Assembly: GCA_900473205.1 (NCBI GenBank)
Contig: UCLB01000020.1
Coordinates: 62,001 to 126,000, forward strand
Reading direction: 5' to 3'
Source of the DNA: Hyphomicrobiales bacterium
GTDB lineage: Bacteria > Pseudomonadota > Alphaproteobacteria > Rhizobiales > Rhizobiaceae
DNA length: 64,000 bases
Part shown: positions 37,301 through 45,294 of the stretch, piece after piece
Layout: every line of letters begins with the position of its first letter
How positions within the stretch are numbered: the first letter of the stretch is position 1
The notes under the pieces: model-generated
The model's input: the letters and a program-made list of their open reading frames with translations, nothing else
The model's database searches: none
Told to the model about the DNA's origin: nothing
Made by a program: the position numbers and the translations under genes

Positions 37301-40300
37301 GATGCGCTCCTGCGCAGAACCGAGTGTTTCGGTAAATGCGCCGTGATGCTCATCAAGCGTGCTGCGAAGCTGCTCATGCGAGGAAACGAGATTGTTTTCC
37401 AGGCGCGAAACGCCGCTTTCCATCGTGTCCGAGAAACGGCCTGCGCCGCCCTCGATGGCCGTTTCGATGCGGGTGGCCGCAGTGCCGACGGTCTGTTCGA
37501 TCAGGTCGCTGTTGCGCTCGACGGTGCGGGTAATCGCATCTGCCTGGACACCCAGCATCGTATCGAGACGCAGATGACCGACGGACAGGGCTTCCTCGAT
37601 TGTGGAGGCCGTGGACGAAAGGCGCTGTTCGGCACCGGCAACGGACTGGGTGAGGGCGGTGGTGCGGGTATCGAGCGTTTCGGTAATGCGCTCTTCGGCA
37701 CCCGAAATTGCCATGTCGATGGCCATGGCGCGGCTGTCGAGTGCGTCGGCGATGCGTTCTTCAACGCCGGAAACGGCATTGGCAAGTGCAGCTGTGCGGC
37801 TATCCAGCGTATCAGCAATACGACCCTCGACGCCGGAAACGGCGCTGGTCAGCGCGAAGGTGCGGGTATCAAGGGTTTCGGCCAGACGTTCTTCGGCACC
37901 GGAGAACGCCATGTCGATGGCAAGCGTGCGGCTGTCGAGCGTATCTGCAATGCGTTCTTCAACGCCGGAAACGACGTTGGTCAGAGCGGCAGTCCGGCTA
38001 TCGAGCGATTCCGCGATACGTTCTTCTGCACCGGAGAATGCCATATCGATAGCCATGGTGCGGCTGTCGAGCGTGTCGGCAATGCGCTCTTCAACGCCGG
38101 CGACAACGCTGTTGAGCGCAGCCGTGCGGCTATCAAGCGTTTCAGCGATACGTTCTTCCGCGCCGGAGAATGCCATGTCGATGGCCATGGTGCGGCTGTC
38201 GAGTGTATCAGCGATGCGTTCTTCAACGCCAGACACCACGCTGCTGAGTGCAGATGTGCGGCTTTCCAGTGTTTCCGAAAGGCGGCTTTCGACGCCCGAA
38301 ACGACAGTGGTAAAGGCTGCCGTGCGTGCATCCATGGTTTCAGCGATGCGTTCTTCCGCACCGGAGAAGGCCATATCGATGGCCATGGTGCGGCTGTCGA
38401 GCGTATCGGCAATACGTTCTTCGACGCCGGAGACGGCTGTGGTCAGCGCGCTGGTGCGGCTTTCCAATGTTTCGGCAAGGCGCTCTTCTGCGGTCGAGAA
38501 TGCCATGTCGATAGCCATGGTGCGGCTGTCGAGTGTGTCGGCGATGCGCTCTTCGACGCCGGAGACAACGCTAGAGAGCGCTGCCGTACGGCTTTCCAGC
38601 GTTTCGGCAATGCGATCTTCCACGCCGCTAACGGCATTGGAAAGTGCTGCCGTACCATGCTGGATGGAATCGGAGATGCGCGTTTCGACGCCGGAAACAA
38701 CGGTGTTGAGGGCGGCTGTTCTGAGATCGAGCGCTTCGGTGATCCGCTCTTCCGCACCTGAAAAGGCCATGTCGATGGCCATCGTGCGGCTGTCGAGCGT
38801 GTCGGCAATGCGTTCTTCTGCACCGGAAACGGCGCTGGTGAGCGCGCTGGTGCGGCTTTCCAGCGTTTCGGAAAGACGCTCTTCGGCGGTCGAGAATGCC
38901 ATATCGATAGCCATCGTGCGGCTGTCGAGTGTGTCGGCAATGCGCTCTTCGACGCCGGAGACCACGCTGTTTAGTGCAGCAGTACGGCTATCGAGCGTAT
39001 CGGCAATGCGGCTTTCCGCGCCGGAAACGACATTGGCAAGCGCTGCGGTTCTGGTTTCCAGCGTGTCCGCAATACGATCTTCCACACCGGCAACGGCGTG
39101 GTGGATCGCTGCAGTGCGAACGTCGAGCGTATCGGCCAGGCGTTCCTCGACGCCGGAGACCGCGCCGGTGATGGCGGCTGCGCGGCTGTCGAGCGTTTCG
39201 GCAAGGCGGCGCTCAACATCGGCAACAATGCTGTTGATGGCGGCGGCGCGCTCTTCCAGAAGGGCGGCCAGATGCTGGGCCGTGCCAGACATGGAGCCGG
39301 TGATGGCTTCCGCGCGGCTGGCAAGCGCCGTGTCGAAACGATCCTGCGTGGCCGTCAGTGCGCCGAACAGGGCAGTGCTGCGCTCTGCCAGAACCGCATC
39401 GATCTTCTCATGCGTATCGCTGAATGCGCCGGTAATTTCCGCCGTGCGTGCGCCGATGGCGTCGCTCAATTCGCGGGTATGGCTTTCCAGAGAGCTTTCG
39501 AGCATTTCCTGGCCGGTGCCCAGTGTCGTCGCCAAAGCGAAGGACTGGTCGGTGAGGGCGGTGCTGAGGCGCTCGATGCCGGAATTCAGCATGCCATCGA
39601 TGGAATCGGTGCCACCGGCAACGGTTTCATTGATGCGCGCAAGGCTTTCCATCAGCTTGCTGTCGAGGCTGCCTGCGCGCTGGTCGAAGGCGCTGGTGAA
39701 TTCTGCCACGCGCTCGTCGAATGCCGAATTGACGAGGCCAACCGTAGTCTGCAGCTTTTCTTCGAACAGGCCGGAGCGCAGATCCATGTCCATGATCGCG
39801 TCATCGGCGCTGCTTTGCAGGTTCTGACGGAAGGACAGGCCCTTTTCTTCCAGCGTTGTCGTTAGCTTGTCGAGGACGTTGTCCAGCGAGCCGCCGATAA
39901 TGTCCTGGCCGCGGTCGATGTTCTGGCTGATTTCCAGCGTGCGCTTGGATAGGATATCGTTGAGAAGGCGCGTGCGCTCTTCCAGCGACTTGTTGAGGTT
40001 TTCCGTGCCAGTGCTGAGCGTGGAGGCCTGCGTTGCAAACTGCTCCAGAAGCAGACGGCCGCGATCATCCAGCGTGGTGCTGAGATCGTGCAGGCGCAGG
40101 TCGAATTCGTTCGACAGCGTCGCGCCGGATGTGTTGAGCGCCTTGAGAAGATTGTCGGTTTTGGCCGCAATCAGGCTGCCCATGGCTTCTGTGGAAATAC
40201 GGGATTTTTCGAGCAGCGCGGCAGAGCGAGTGTCGATCATCGAGGCAAAAGCTTCGCCGCTGGTGGCCAGACGCATGGAAAGCTCTTCACCGACGATGGA

Positions 40301-41158
40301 GAGTTCTTCCTTGATCTGGTCCTGTGCGCCGACGATGGACGAGCGAATACGCTCGGCGTGATTGATGATGGCATCGCGCTCTGCGCTCAGTTCCTGAACG
40401 AGGCTGCGAACGCGCAATTCATTGTCGGCATAACTGCGCTCAAGCGCATTGACTTCGGAATGAACGAGCGTTTCCAGTTCGGTGGCGCGTGCAATGGTGC
40501 GCTCGATGCCGTCATTCATGGCCGAAACTTCGCGGCGCACGGCCTGACCGACGGACATGATGCGCTCGGACGCGATGGTTTCCGGCTCTGCGAGACGAAG
40601 GGCGACTTCCGCCATGGAGCGGGCAGCGTTGCGCAGGTCCTTGGCGCGCGCCATCATGATGGCGAAGGCGAAGAACAGCATGATCGGAACGATGACGCCG
40701 ACAATGATGGCCATGACGCCGGGAACGGCAAACAGTTCCGCAATCGAGCTGACGTTCCAGATGAGGTTGCCATAGATGACATTGGCAAGACCGGCACCGG
40801 CAATGGCCCAGAGAACGGAAACAATGGTCGCATTACGCAATGCGCCGGCCATGGAGCCGGCATCCAGCGATTTGAGGATCATGGCGGGGCTACGCTTGGA
40901 GCCGTCATTGGCCGCTTCGAGAGATGGCGATCTCGGTGCTGGCTCCGGCGCGGGGCGCTGCTGTTGAGGCGGTTCAGCCGCGCGGGCTCTGTTTTGTTCT
41001 GGCACTCTTGTCTGTTCTGGCACTCTGGCCTCCGCAGGCTTTGGAGTGGACCTTTTCCGAGGCTCCGGCTTATTTTCGTACGCGCCAAGCTGCAAGGCAT
41101 CTTCCAACGCCTGAAACGCAGTCTCGTCAATCGAGTCGCTGATCTTGTTGTTCGCCAT
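34316..41158 (-). CDS. gpr: Growth pole ring protein (GPR/RgsE-like), giant apolipoprotein-like membrane protein
   Basis: A 2280-residue protein. The order is: a short acidic N-terminus, a Pro/Gln/Arg-rich linker (about 30-90), two membrane helices (about 110-130 and 143-170), a very long helical region (about 175-2030) rich in heptad- and 22-residue repeats, a Pro/Gln-rich segment (about 2035-2130), and a C-terminal globular domain of about 110 residues (PRHVVESLNSLSVDIARAIDHD...). Residues 645-1194 are 25 tandem 22-residue units like apolipoprotein A-I/A-IV repeats. Size, topology and apolipoprotein similarity match Agrobacterium GPR (reported at 2115 residues, forms a ring at the growing pole) and Sinorhizobium RgsE. 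GAGGCG precedes the ATG. It is monocistronic with its own terminator. Similar proteins are often annotated as kinesin-like or apolipoprotein-like, which is misleading. Confidence 0.88.
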   Translation of the reverse strand: MANNKISDSIDETAFQALEDALQLGAYENKPEPRKRSTPKPAEARVPEQTRVPEQNRARAAEPPQQQRPAPEPAPRSPSLEAANDGSKRSPAMILKSLDAGSMAGALRNATIVSVLWAIAGAGLANVIYGNLIWNVSSIAELFAVPGVMAIIVGVIVPIMLFFAFAIMMARAKDLRNAARSMAEVALRLAEPETIASERIMSVGQAVRREVSAMNDGIERTIARATELETLVHSEVNALERSYADNELRVRSLVQELSAERDAIINHAERIRSSIVGAQDQIKEELSIVGEELSMRLATSGEAFASMIDTRSAALLEKSRISTEAMGSLIAAKTDNLLKALNTSGATLSNEFDLRLHDLSTTLDDRGRLLLEQFATQASTLSTGTENLNKSLEERTRLLNDILSKRTLEISQNIDRGQDIIGGSLDNVLDKLTTTLEEKGLSFRQNLQSSADDAIMDMDLRSGLFEEKLQTTVGLVNSAFDERVAEFTSAFDQRAGSLDSKLMESLARINETVAGGTDSIDGMLNSGIERLSTALTDQSFALATTLGTGQEMLESSLESHTRELSDAIGARTAEITGAFSDTHEKIDAVLAERSTALFGALTATQDRFDTALASRAEAITGSMSGTAQHLAALLEERAAAINSIVADVERRLAETLDSRAAAITGAVSGVEERLADTLDVRTAAIHHAVAGVEDRIADTLETRTAALANVVSGAESRIADTLDSRTAALNSVVSGVEERIADTLDSRTMAIDMAFSTAEERLSETLESRTSALTSAVSGAEERIADTLDSRTMAIDMAFSGAEERITEALDLRTAALNTVVSGVETRISDSIQHGTAALSNAVSGVEDRIAETLESRTAALSSVVSGVEERIADTLDSRTMAIDMAFSTAEERLAETLESRTSALTTAVSGVEERIADTLDSRTMAIDMAFSGAEERIAETMDARTAAFTTVVSGVESRLSETLESRTSALSSVVSGVEERIADTLDSRTMAIDMAFSGAEERIAETLDSRTAALNSVVAGVEERIADTLDSRTMAIDMAFSGAEERIAESLDSRTAALTNVVSGVEERIADTLDSRTLAIDMAFSGAEERLAETLDTRTFALTSAVSGVEGRIADTLDSRTAALANAVSGVEERIADALDSRAMAIDMAISGAEERITETLDTRTTALTQSVAGAEQRLSSTASTIEEALSVGHLRLDTMLGVQADAITRTVERNSDLIEQTVGTAATRIETAIEGGAGRFSDTMESGVSRLENNLVSSHEQLRSTLDEHHGAFTETLGSAQERINDLLSEQAMSIGTTIASSASMLEMSLETQQEAIQRTIDTSGATLEERLRNSASAVSTRIDEAAREIGGAADALSQRVEQSVSNVSTRLDETGARLETNIGGLQTRIQSDLGNVNASIEDASRKISETLDGKTADFVRTSDDATQRIAGVLDTGTARIDERLGTMDRALNIGLENVNRTIEGKATNLAVSLRDAVVNATQTMDGEALRSTELLAKTGSEFADQMKNRNDEFTRAIEQRSEEIVGRISEAQGRLSGQAAAVAQTFSEAGNAIVNKVAEAEAVVRSQVGAISETLSGVESSLDARGESIRSTLDSRTRELNSMLASRSAELSRLIEEKAKPIVNEYATIGQNAAEKIVTAAQQSANLLAESNSGMVQLVEQAIGDYAKAGTDAADKLVAATRNSTNMLSETHSGMSEVVTGAVDSLNVAVARASQEFKAADQSLNTAASSFSDSASRAADMVSSSSRLLEGKIDRLANISGQTLSQVAGIVGRFEEHSTVLSQASELLSAAQTSLVGTLEERQEALRTLSVGLLSRSEEIENSMRGVMGVVEQTLAQAEQRSANVAGNLRDNLSSSFDQIGRSLDETEQRAQTAAQNMRGALAAAGEDASRSIEGTMADAQRYSDELVNRLRGGVASSLSDVDKLLGNATDKSNAAAAVLRETLREAVEEAVSRFAGATDEIRRSSVDIRKELDSTRAELKRGAFDLPEEAKESAAAMRRAVSEQIKALQDISQLVGRSTQQLEISEPAARAIAATKPAPAPQQQPQPQPVAQQPRVEQPRPQPAAAVVPPSPVLARPVQQPVAPQQPSAPQFRTTQPLETRSVPPQAGIAAPAQRREDGGGWISDLLRGASRDGQDASAPATQATRQSAEPQTRAADPRNPRHVVESLNSLSVDIARAIDHDASVELWGRYQRGERDVFTRRLYTLKGQQTFDEIKRKYERETEFRTAVDRYISDFEKLLADVARTDRDRTITQSYLTSDTGKVYTMLAHAAGRFS
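37577..39226 (-). repeat. 25 tandem copies of a 66-bp (22-residue) coding repeat inside gpr
   Basis: The span divides exactly into 25 units of 66 bp. The consensus peptide has the form (V/F)SG(V/A)EERIA(D/E)TLDSRT followed by MAIDMA or AALNSV; four units (5, 11, 13 and 16 in protein order) are identical peptides. From about unit 5 the two endings alternate, giving a 44-residue (132-bp) higher-order period. Unit 25 is degenerate, and degenerate 22-residue units also precede unit 1. Each unit fits a pair of amphipathic helical turns. Confidence 0.92.
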
Positions 41159-41637
41159 GCGGTTACGCCTCGTTACTCTACGCCCGGCCTCATGCCGTTC
41201 ATCCGTCCGCCGCCTGCTTTCGGATATCCGCCATCATGCCTCAAGGCACGATACCAGCCGGTATATAGTGCCTCGTTTCTTACTAATTCCTGAGAGCACG
41301 TCGCTAAGCTTTCAGGCAAAATTACATTTACACACCGAATTTACAAAACCGGAACTCAGGTCAGGCAAGACGGCAGTACCGTAGTGACACATTTGAGCCT
41401 TTGAAACAATTAATGCCACGGGCAAGCCTATGCCAAGTGGCGGTTTGTTAACAGTTTTTAAACCTCGGTAGCAAGCGGAAGGCCTTGTTTCGCATAAGTT
41501 TAACATAAATTAACCATAGCGAAAGATTTCCACCTTCGTCGCGCCCCAATTTAAGCTCATCGCAGGCCTAACCTGCCTAAAAGCAGGACATATGTGCCTC
41601 AAAACAAGAAACTGGCCCAAACGAGGAATCTAACAAA
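41159..41637. promoter_or_regulatory. Divergent promoter region of gpr and the Hpt gene with CtrA-like sites
   Basis: This 479-base gap has no convincing gene. It holds two TTAA-N6-TTAA dyads: TTAACAGTTTTTAA (41448-41461) and TTAACATAAATTAA (41500-41513). The second extends into TTAACCAT (41510-41517), a half-site form known for the cell-cycle regulator CtrA in alphaproteobacteria. The usual CtrA spacing is 7, so the match is imperfect. The region is AT-richer than its surroundings near 41490-41520, as expected of a promoter. Confidence 0.4.
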
Positions 41638-42006
41638 ATGGCAGCGTTGAGTATCGCATTCGAAGCTCCGGACAATTATGGTGGTGCAGCGCCGGTCAGC
41701 CGGAAGCCCATCGACTTCATGCATCTGGCCCGCCAGACCGTGGGCGACAAGGAGCTAGAGATCGAAATCCTCCAGCTTTTCACCCGCAATGCACGCACTT
41801 TGCTGCACGAACTCGCTGCTGGCAATGACATTGAGATGAAAGCGATTGCGCATCGTCTGAAGGGTTCGGCAGATGCCGTGGGCGCCTTCAACGTTTCGGC
41901 TGCGGCTGAAGCCGTGGAAAATGGCAGCCGCGACAGCGCCGCGCTTGCGAAGGTCGCAGCATCGGTCATCGAAGCCGAAAACTTCATTCTGAAGCTCTGC
42001 CGCTAA
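41638..42006 (+). CDS. Hpt-domain histidine phosphotransfer protein
   Basis: A 122-residue single-domain phosphotransfer protein. The phospho-acceptor is His72 in AIAHRLKGSADAVGA, within the usual four-helix Hpt pattern. GAGGAA lies 9 bases before the ATG. It is orphan here, with no kinase or receiver gene adjacent. It is divergent from gpr, so a role in a cell-cycle or polar phosphorelay is tempting but only inferred from position. Confidence 0.85.
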   Translation: MAALSIAFEAPDNYGGAAPVSRKPIDFMHLARQTVGDKELEIEILQLFTRNARTLLHELAAGNDIEMKAIAHRLKGSADAVGAFNVSAAAEAVENGSRDSAALAKVAASVIEAENFILKLCR

Positions 42007-42129
42007 CGCTGATTTTTAGACGTTTTTTGAGGCCGGTTCTGCTTCGTGCCCGCATTGACGGGTTGCCAAGCGGACCCGGCCTTTCTATTTGTTTGGAAAC
42101 ATTCTCAAACATCGCTCTGGAATTCCGAC

Positions 42130-42450
42130 ATGACCAAACTGACCATCGTTGCTTTCGACGGCACGCCGCATGAACTCGAGGTGAGCAATGGCTCTACCGT
42201 TATGGAAAACGCCATGCGCAACTCCGTTCCGGGTATCGACGCCGAATGTGGCGGTGCCTGTGCCTGTGCCACCTGTCATGTCTATGTGGATGATGAATGG
42301 GCTGAACGCGTTGGCCCGCCGGAGCCGATGGAAGAGGACATGCTGGATTTCGCTTTCGACGTTCGCCCGACGTCACGTCTTTCCTGTCAGATCAAGATCA
42401 CCGACGCCCTCGATGGGTTGGTCGTGCATGTGCCCGAGCGCCAGGGCTGA
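42130..42450 (+). CDS. 2Fe-2S ferredoxin, adrenodoxin type
   Basis: A 106-residue electron carrier. Cluster ligands are C40, C46 and C49 (C-x5-C-x2-C) with the fourth in RLSCQIK near residue 86; C44 is an extra cysteine inside the loop. It starts [18 protein letters not shown]. The frame is open upstream for 28 codons, but that part is not ferredoxin-like. Adrenodoxin-type ferredoxins serve P450s, Fe-S assembly or biosynthetic oxygenases; the partner is not evident here. The Fpr encoded at 30881 could reduce it. Confidence 0.92.
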   Translation: MTKLTIVAFDGTPHELEVSNGSTVMENAMRNSVPGIDAECGGACACATCHVYVDDEWAERVGPPEPMEEDMLDFAFDVRPTSRLSCQIKITDALDGLVVHVPERQG

Positions 42451-42797
42451 TCCAGGCATCGCCTGAACCGCTGATCGTCTGTTTTCCGAGAAAAAGCCTC
42501 GCTCTCCGTTTCGCGGGATAGCGAGGCGAGGTGGGCACGTCACCATCAGGCGAAGGAGGAGACACCTGCGGTTTAGGACGCGCCGGGGGAACCGGCAACA
42601 CACACAAGCAAACGCAACGGCTGAACGGGTGGAAACTTCTGATCTCACAGATACGTGAGTCGCGCATTCTGAACCACGCCAAGAATTCAACGATCATTAT
42701 CCGGCAAAGCGCGGAGCTTTCTCGCAATTCTTGGTTGATAAAATACTTGAAGAGATCCGCATAGATATTTGCACGGATTAGCATTGTTTGTCGCGCC
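42451..42797. other. Intergenic region with a minus-strand terminator-like hairpin
   Basis: No gene is supported in these 347 bases. On the minus strand, an 8-bp perfect stem GCCTCGCT/AGCGAGGC (42527-42520 and 42503-42496, 16-base loop) is followed by TTTTTCTC (42495-42488), a good intrinsic terminator. It lies 271 bases beyond the stop of the minus-strand DUF922 gene, so it either ends a long 3' UTR or a separate small RNA. Confidence 0.5.
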
Positions 42798-43424
42798 CTA
42801 TTGAGCGGACCTGTTCTGCATGATGCGGTGTTTGAGCAGGCGGGTCATGCGGGCGTCGAAGTTTTTCGACTCTACAACATCGAAACGCAGCTGGTCCTTA
42901 TCATGGGCATCCATGACCTCTTGCGTCGTCTTGCCAACGAGTGCCTGCATTTCCTCGCAATTCTTCTGCGGACGAAGGGATTGAAGTCGCTTTTCCAGCG
43001 TGCGGGCATAGTTGCGGGCAATCTCCGCATGGCGCTCTTCGTGCCGCTTGATATCGGCTGCGAGCGTATCCCAGATCAACGCCAGCTCTGCCGTTGTGCG
43101 CTTGCGGTTCGTCCAGCGCGGTAGCAGGATTTTCGTGTGAAGCTTCACTTTTACAGTGCCTACGCCGCAGCGTCCATTCTGCTCGACATAGGTGAGTTCA
43201 CCGCCGAATTTGATTTCCGTCGCACCCGGATGACGTGCACCGGTGGCCTTGGTCATAGGGCCGCGATGGGAAAGTTCGTGGTCCAGATCTTCCGCTGTCT
43301 TTCCACCAATGGAGAAATAGGAAAAAGATTTGCTCATGATCGCTTCGGAATGGGCGATCTGTGTGGCTGACATCAAAATCGCGCCCGAAAGGAACGCGCA
43401 GAGCATGCGGGATTGGCGCTTCAT
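42798..43424 (-). CDS. Secreted DUF922-family protein, predicted zinc protease
   Basis: A 208-residue protein with a signal peptide (MKRQSRMLCAFLSGAILMSATQIAHSEA). The family region shows FSIGGKTAEDLDHELSHRGP near the mature N-terminus and the metallopeptidase-like motif HEERHAEIARNYA (HExxH) near residue 133. DUF922 proteins are predicted secreted Zn-dependent proteases, with no characterised substrate. It is divergent from folP. Confidence 0.82.
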   Translation of the reverse strand: MKRQSRMLCAFLSGAILMSATQIAHSEAIMSKSFSYFSIGGKTAEDLDHELSHRGPMTKATGARHPGATEIKFGGELTYVEQNGRCGVGTVKVKLHTKILLPRWTNRKRTTAELALIWDTLAADIKRHEERHAEIARNYARTLEKRLQSLRPQKNCEEMQALVGKTTQEVMDAHDKDQLRFDVVESKNFDARMTRLLKHRIMQNRSAQ

Positions 43425-43527
43425 TTATCAGCCTTCCGGTTGAACTTGGCAGATGATTGCTGCATAGGCGGAGTCGTGACGATATGAATGGCGGACACTC
43501 CGTTATTCCGGAAAGGCGTGATGTTAC

Positions 43528-44397
43528 GTGATAACAGCCAGTGACAATGTGTGGCAAGTCGCGCATGGGCGCTCCCTGAAACTTGATGGGGATGGCCTTA
43601 TTATGGCTATCGTCAATGCGACGCCGGATTCCTTTTCCGATGGCGGGCGATATCTGGCGGCGGAGCAGGCGGTTTCGCACGCGCTCTCCTGCGTGAAAGA
43701 CGGCGCACACATCATCGATATCGGCGGTGAATCCACGCGCCCGGGTGCGGAGAGCATTAGCGATGCACAGGAACAGGACCGCGTTCTGCCTATCATCGAA
43801 AAACTGTGCAAAGAAACCGACGCCCTGATCTCCATCGATACCTACCGCGCCTCGACTGCGAGGCTGGCGCTGGAAGCCGGGGCACATATCGTCAACGACG
43901 TCTTCGGCCTGCAGAAAGATGCGGATATGGCCGGTGTCGTTTCAGCCGCAAAGGCTGGCGTCTGCATCATGCACACGGGCCGCGAGCGTGAGAAACTGGC
44001 CGATGTCATCGATGACCAATATGCCTTTCTCAACCCGTCACTTGAGATCGCCGATAGAGCGGGCATTTCGCGAGCCGCCATCGTCCTCGACCCCGGCTTC
44101 GGCTTTGCCAAGGATACGGATGAAAATATCGCGCTCATGTCGCGTTTCGATGCGCTTTCCGGTTTTGGTTTGCCTATTCTCGCCGGAACGTCTCGCAAAC
44201 GCTTCATCGGCGCTTTGACGGGGCGAGATGTGGCGGAAGATCGCGATGTCGGCACGGCAGCCACCACCGCGATTCTAAGGCTGGCGGGAGCGGTTGTTTT
44301 TCGCGTACACAATGTATCGATGACGCGTGACGCTCTGGCGATTGCCGATGCTGTTCTGAGGCAGAGAAAAACCAATAAAGGGGAGGGCCGATCATGA
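43528..44397 (+). CDS. folP: Dihydropteroate synthase
   Basis: Joins p-aminobenzoate to hydroxymethyl-dihydropterin diphosphate in folate synthesis; target of sulfonamides. The 289 residues show IVNATPDSFSDGG (near residue 29) and DIGGESTRPGA (near 66), the pterin and pABA loops, and GTSRKRFIG near 231. The start is a GTG at 43528, as no closer ATG gives a full domain. Its stop overlaps folB by 4 bases. It heads a folP-folB-folK operon. Confidence 0.95.
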   Translation: MITASDNVWQVAHGRSLKLDGDGLIMAIVNATPDSFSDGGRYLAAEQAVSHALSCVKDGAHIIDIGGESTRPGAESISDAQEQDRVLPIIEKLCKETDALISIDTYRASTARLALEAGAHIVNDVFGLQKDADMAGVVSAAKAGVCIMHTGREREKLADVIDDQYAFLNPSLEIADRAGISRAAIVLDPGFGFAKDTDENIALMSRFDALSGFGLPILAGTSRKRFIGALTGRDVAEDRDVGTAATTAILRLAGAVVFRVHNVSMTRDALAIADAVLRQRKTNKGEGRS

Positions 44398-44759
44398 GCC
44401 TTTACACGATACTGCTGAAGAACTGTTCCTTCTTCGCCCGCCACGGCCTGCTGGCGCAGGAGGAAACGCTCGGCCAGCGCTTCTTTGTCGATGCGGAAAT
44501 GGAAGTCGAGGCCGGAAACGCGCTGGAGACAGACGACATATCCAACACCGTCGATTACGGCGTGGCCTTCGATGTGATTGAGAAGATCGTGGCCGGTCAG
44601 CGGCGTTATCTCATCGAGGCGCTGGCCAATGACATCGCAACCGCGCTGCGCAAGCGGTATCCGCAAATCGTGCGGGTCAGGATCACTGTGCGCAAGCCTT
44701 CCGCGCCTGTGCCCGGCATTCTGGACTATGCGCAGGTGAGCGTCGAACAGCATGGCTGA
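44394..44759 (+). CDS. folB: Dihydroneopterin aldolase
   Basis: A 121-residue homo-oligomeric aldolase that converts dihydroneopterin to hydroxymethyl-dihydropterin. The family motif is FFARHGLLAQEETLGQRFFVD at the N-terminus, with the catalytic region TVDYGVAFDVIEKIV in the middle. ATGA overlap with folP and an 8-base overlap with folK show translational coupling. GGGGAGGG lies upstream of the ATG. Confidence 0.95.
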   Translation: MSLYTILLKNCSFFARHGLLAQEETLGQRFFVDAEMEVEAGNALETDDISNTVDYGVAFDVIEKIVAGQRRYLIEALANDIATALRKRYPQIVRVRITVRKPSAPVPGILDYAQVSVEQHG

Positions 44760-45279
44760 TGGCATGACCTTGGCGGCCTTGGGGCTGGGCGGCAATATCG
44801 GTGATCCACCAGCCGCCATGGCGCAGGCCCTAGATAGCTTCGCCAGACACGACAGCTGCCGATTGCTCGCCGTCTCGCAGCTTTACAGCACGCCGCCCTG
44901 GGGAAAGACCGATCAGGCCGATTTCTTCAATTGCTGCGCTTTGATCGAGACATCGCTGGCGGCGGAGGCGCTGCTCGACCTTTGCCTCGAGATCGAACGC
45001 GGCATGAAGCGGGTTCGTATCGAACGTTGGGGCCCGCGCACTATCGATATCGATGTGCTGACCTTTGGCGATGAGATTATCGCCACTGAGCGCGTTGAAA
45101 TTCCACATCCCCGTATGACGGAACGTGCCTTCGTGCTAATGCCGCTCTGCGATATCGCACCGGACCTGGTGGTGAATGGTAGGCCAGTGTCTCAATGGCT
45201 GGAAATGGCAGATAAGACCGGCATCAAGGCCGCAAACGAAAAACGGGAGTGGTGGACACTCCCGTTTTCGAAATCTTGA
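44752..45279 (+). CDS. folK: Hydroxymethyl-dihydropterin pyrophosphokinase
   Basis: A 175-residue HPPK that activates the pterin for FolP. It starts MADGMTLAALGLGGNIGD; the family signature is RIERWGPRTIDIDVLTFGD near residue 85, followed by the PHPRMTERAFVLMPL segment. It overlaps folB by 8 bases. An intrinsic terminator hairpin lies inside its last codons. Confidence 0.95.
   Translation: MADGMTLAALGLGGNIGDPPAAMAQALDSFARHDSCRLLAVSQLYSTPPWGKTDQADFFNCCALIETSLAAEALLDLCLEIERGMKRVRIERWGPRTIDIDVLTFGDEIIATERVEIPHPRMTERAFVLMPLCDIAPDLVVNGRPVSQWLEMADKTGIKAANEKREWWTLPFSKS
45244..45268 (+). terminator. Terminator embedded in the 3' end of folK
   Basis: An 8-bp perfect stem CGGGAGTG/CACTCCCG (45244-45251, 45257-45264) with a 5-base loop is followed by TTTTC. 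The stop codon of folK is at 45277-45279, so the hairpin is coding (residues around REWWTLPF). Confidence 0.7.
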
Positions 45280-45294
45280 AGCTGCCGAAAGGCT

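Noticed and set aside
37577-39226. Regular repeats considered as a CRISPR array
   Set aside because: Units are contiguous, coding, diverged by synonymous changes and without spacers.
37602-39827. A 741-codon open frame on the plus strand opposite gpr, plus others in the same place
   Set aside because: It is an antisense shadow of the 66-bp repeats: a repeat without stops in one frame stays open over all copies. Its residues are low-complexity (SSVSAMRSSTPET) and follow the repeat period.
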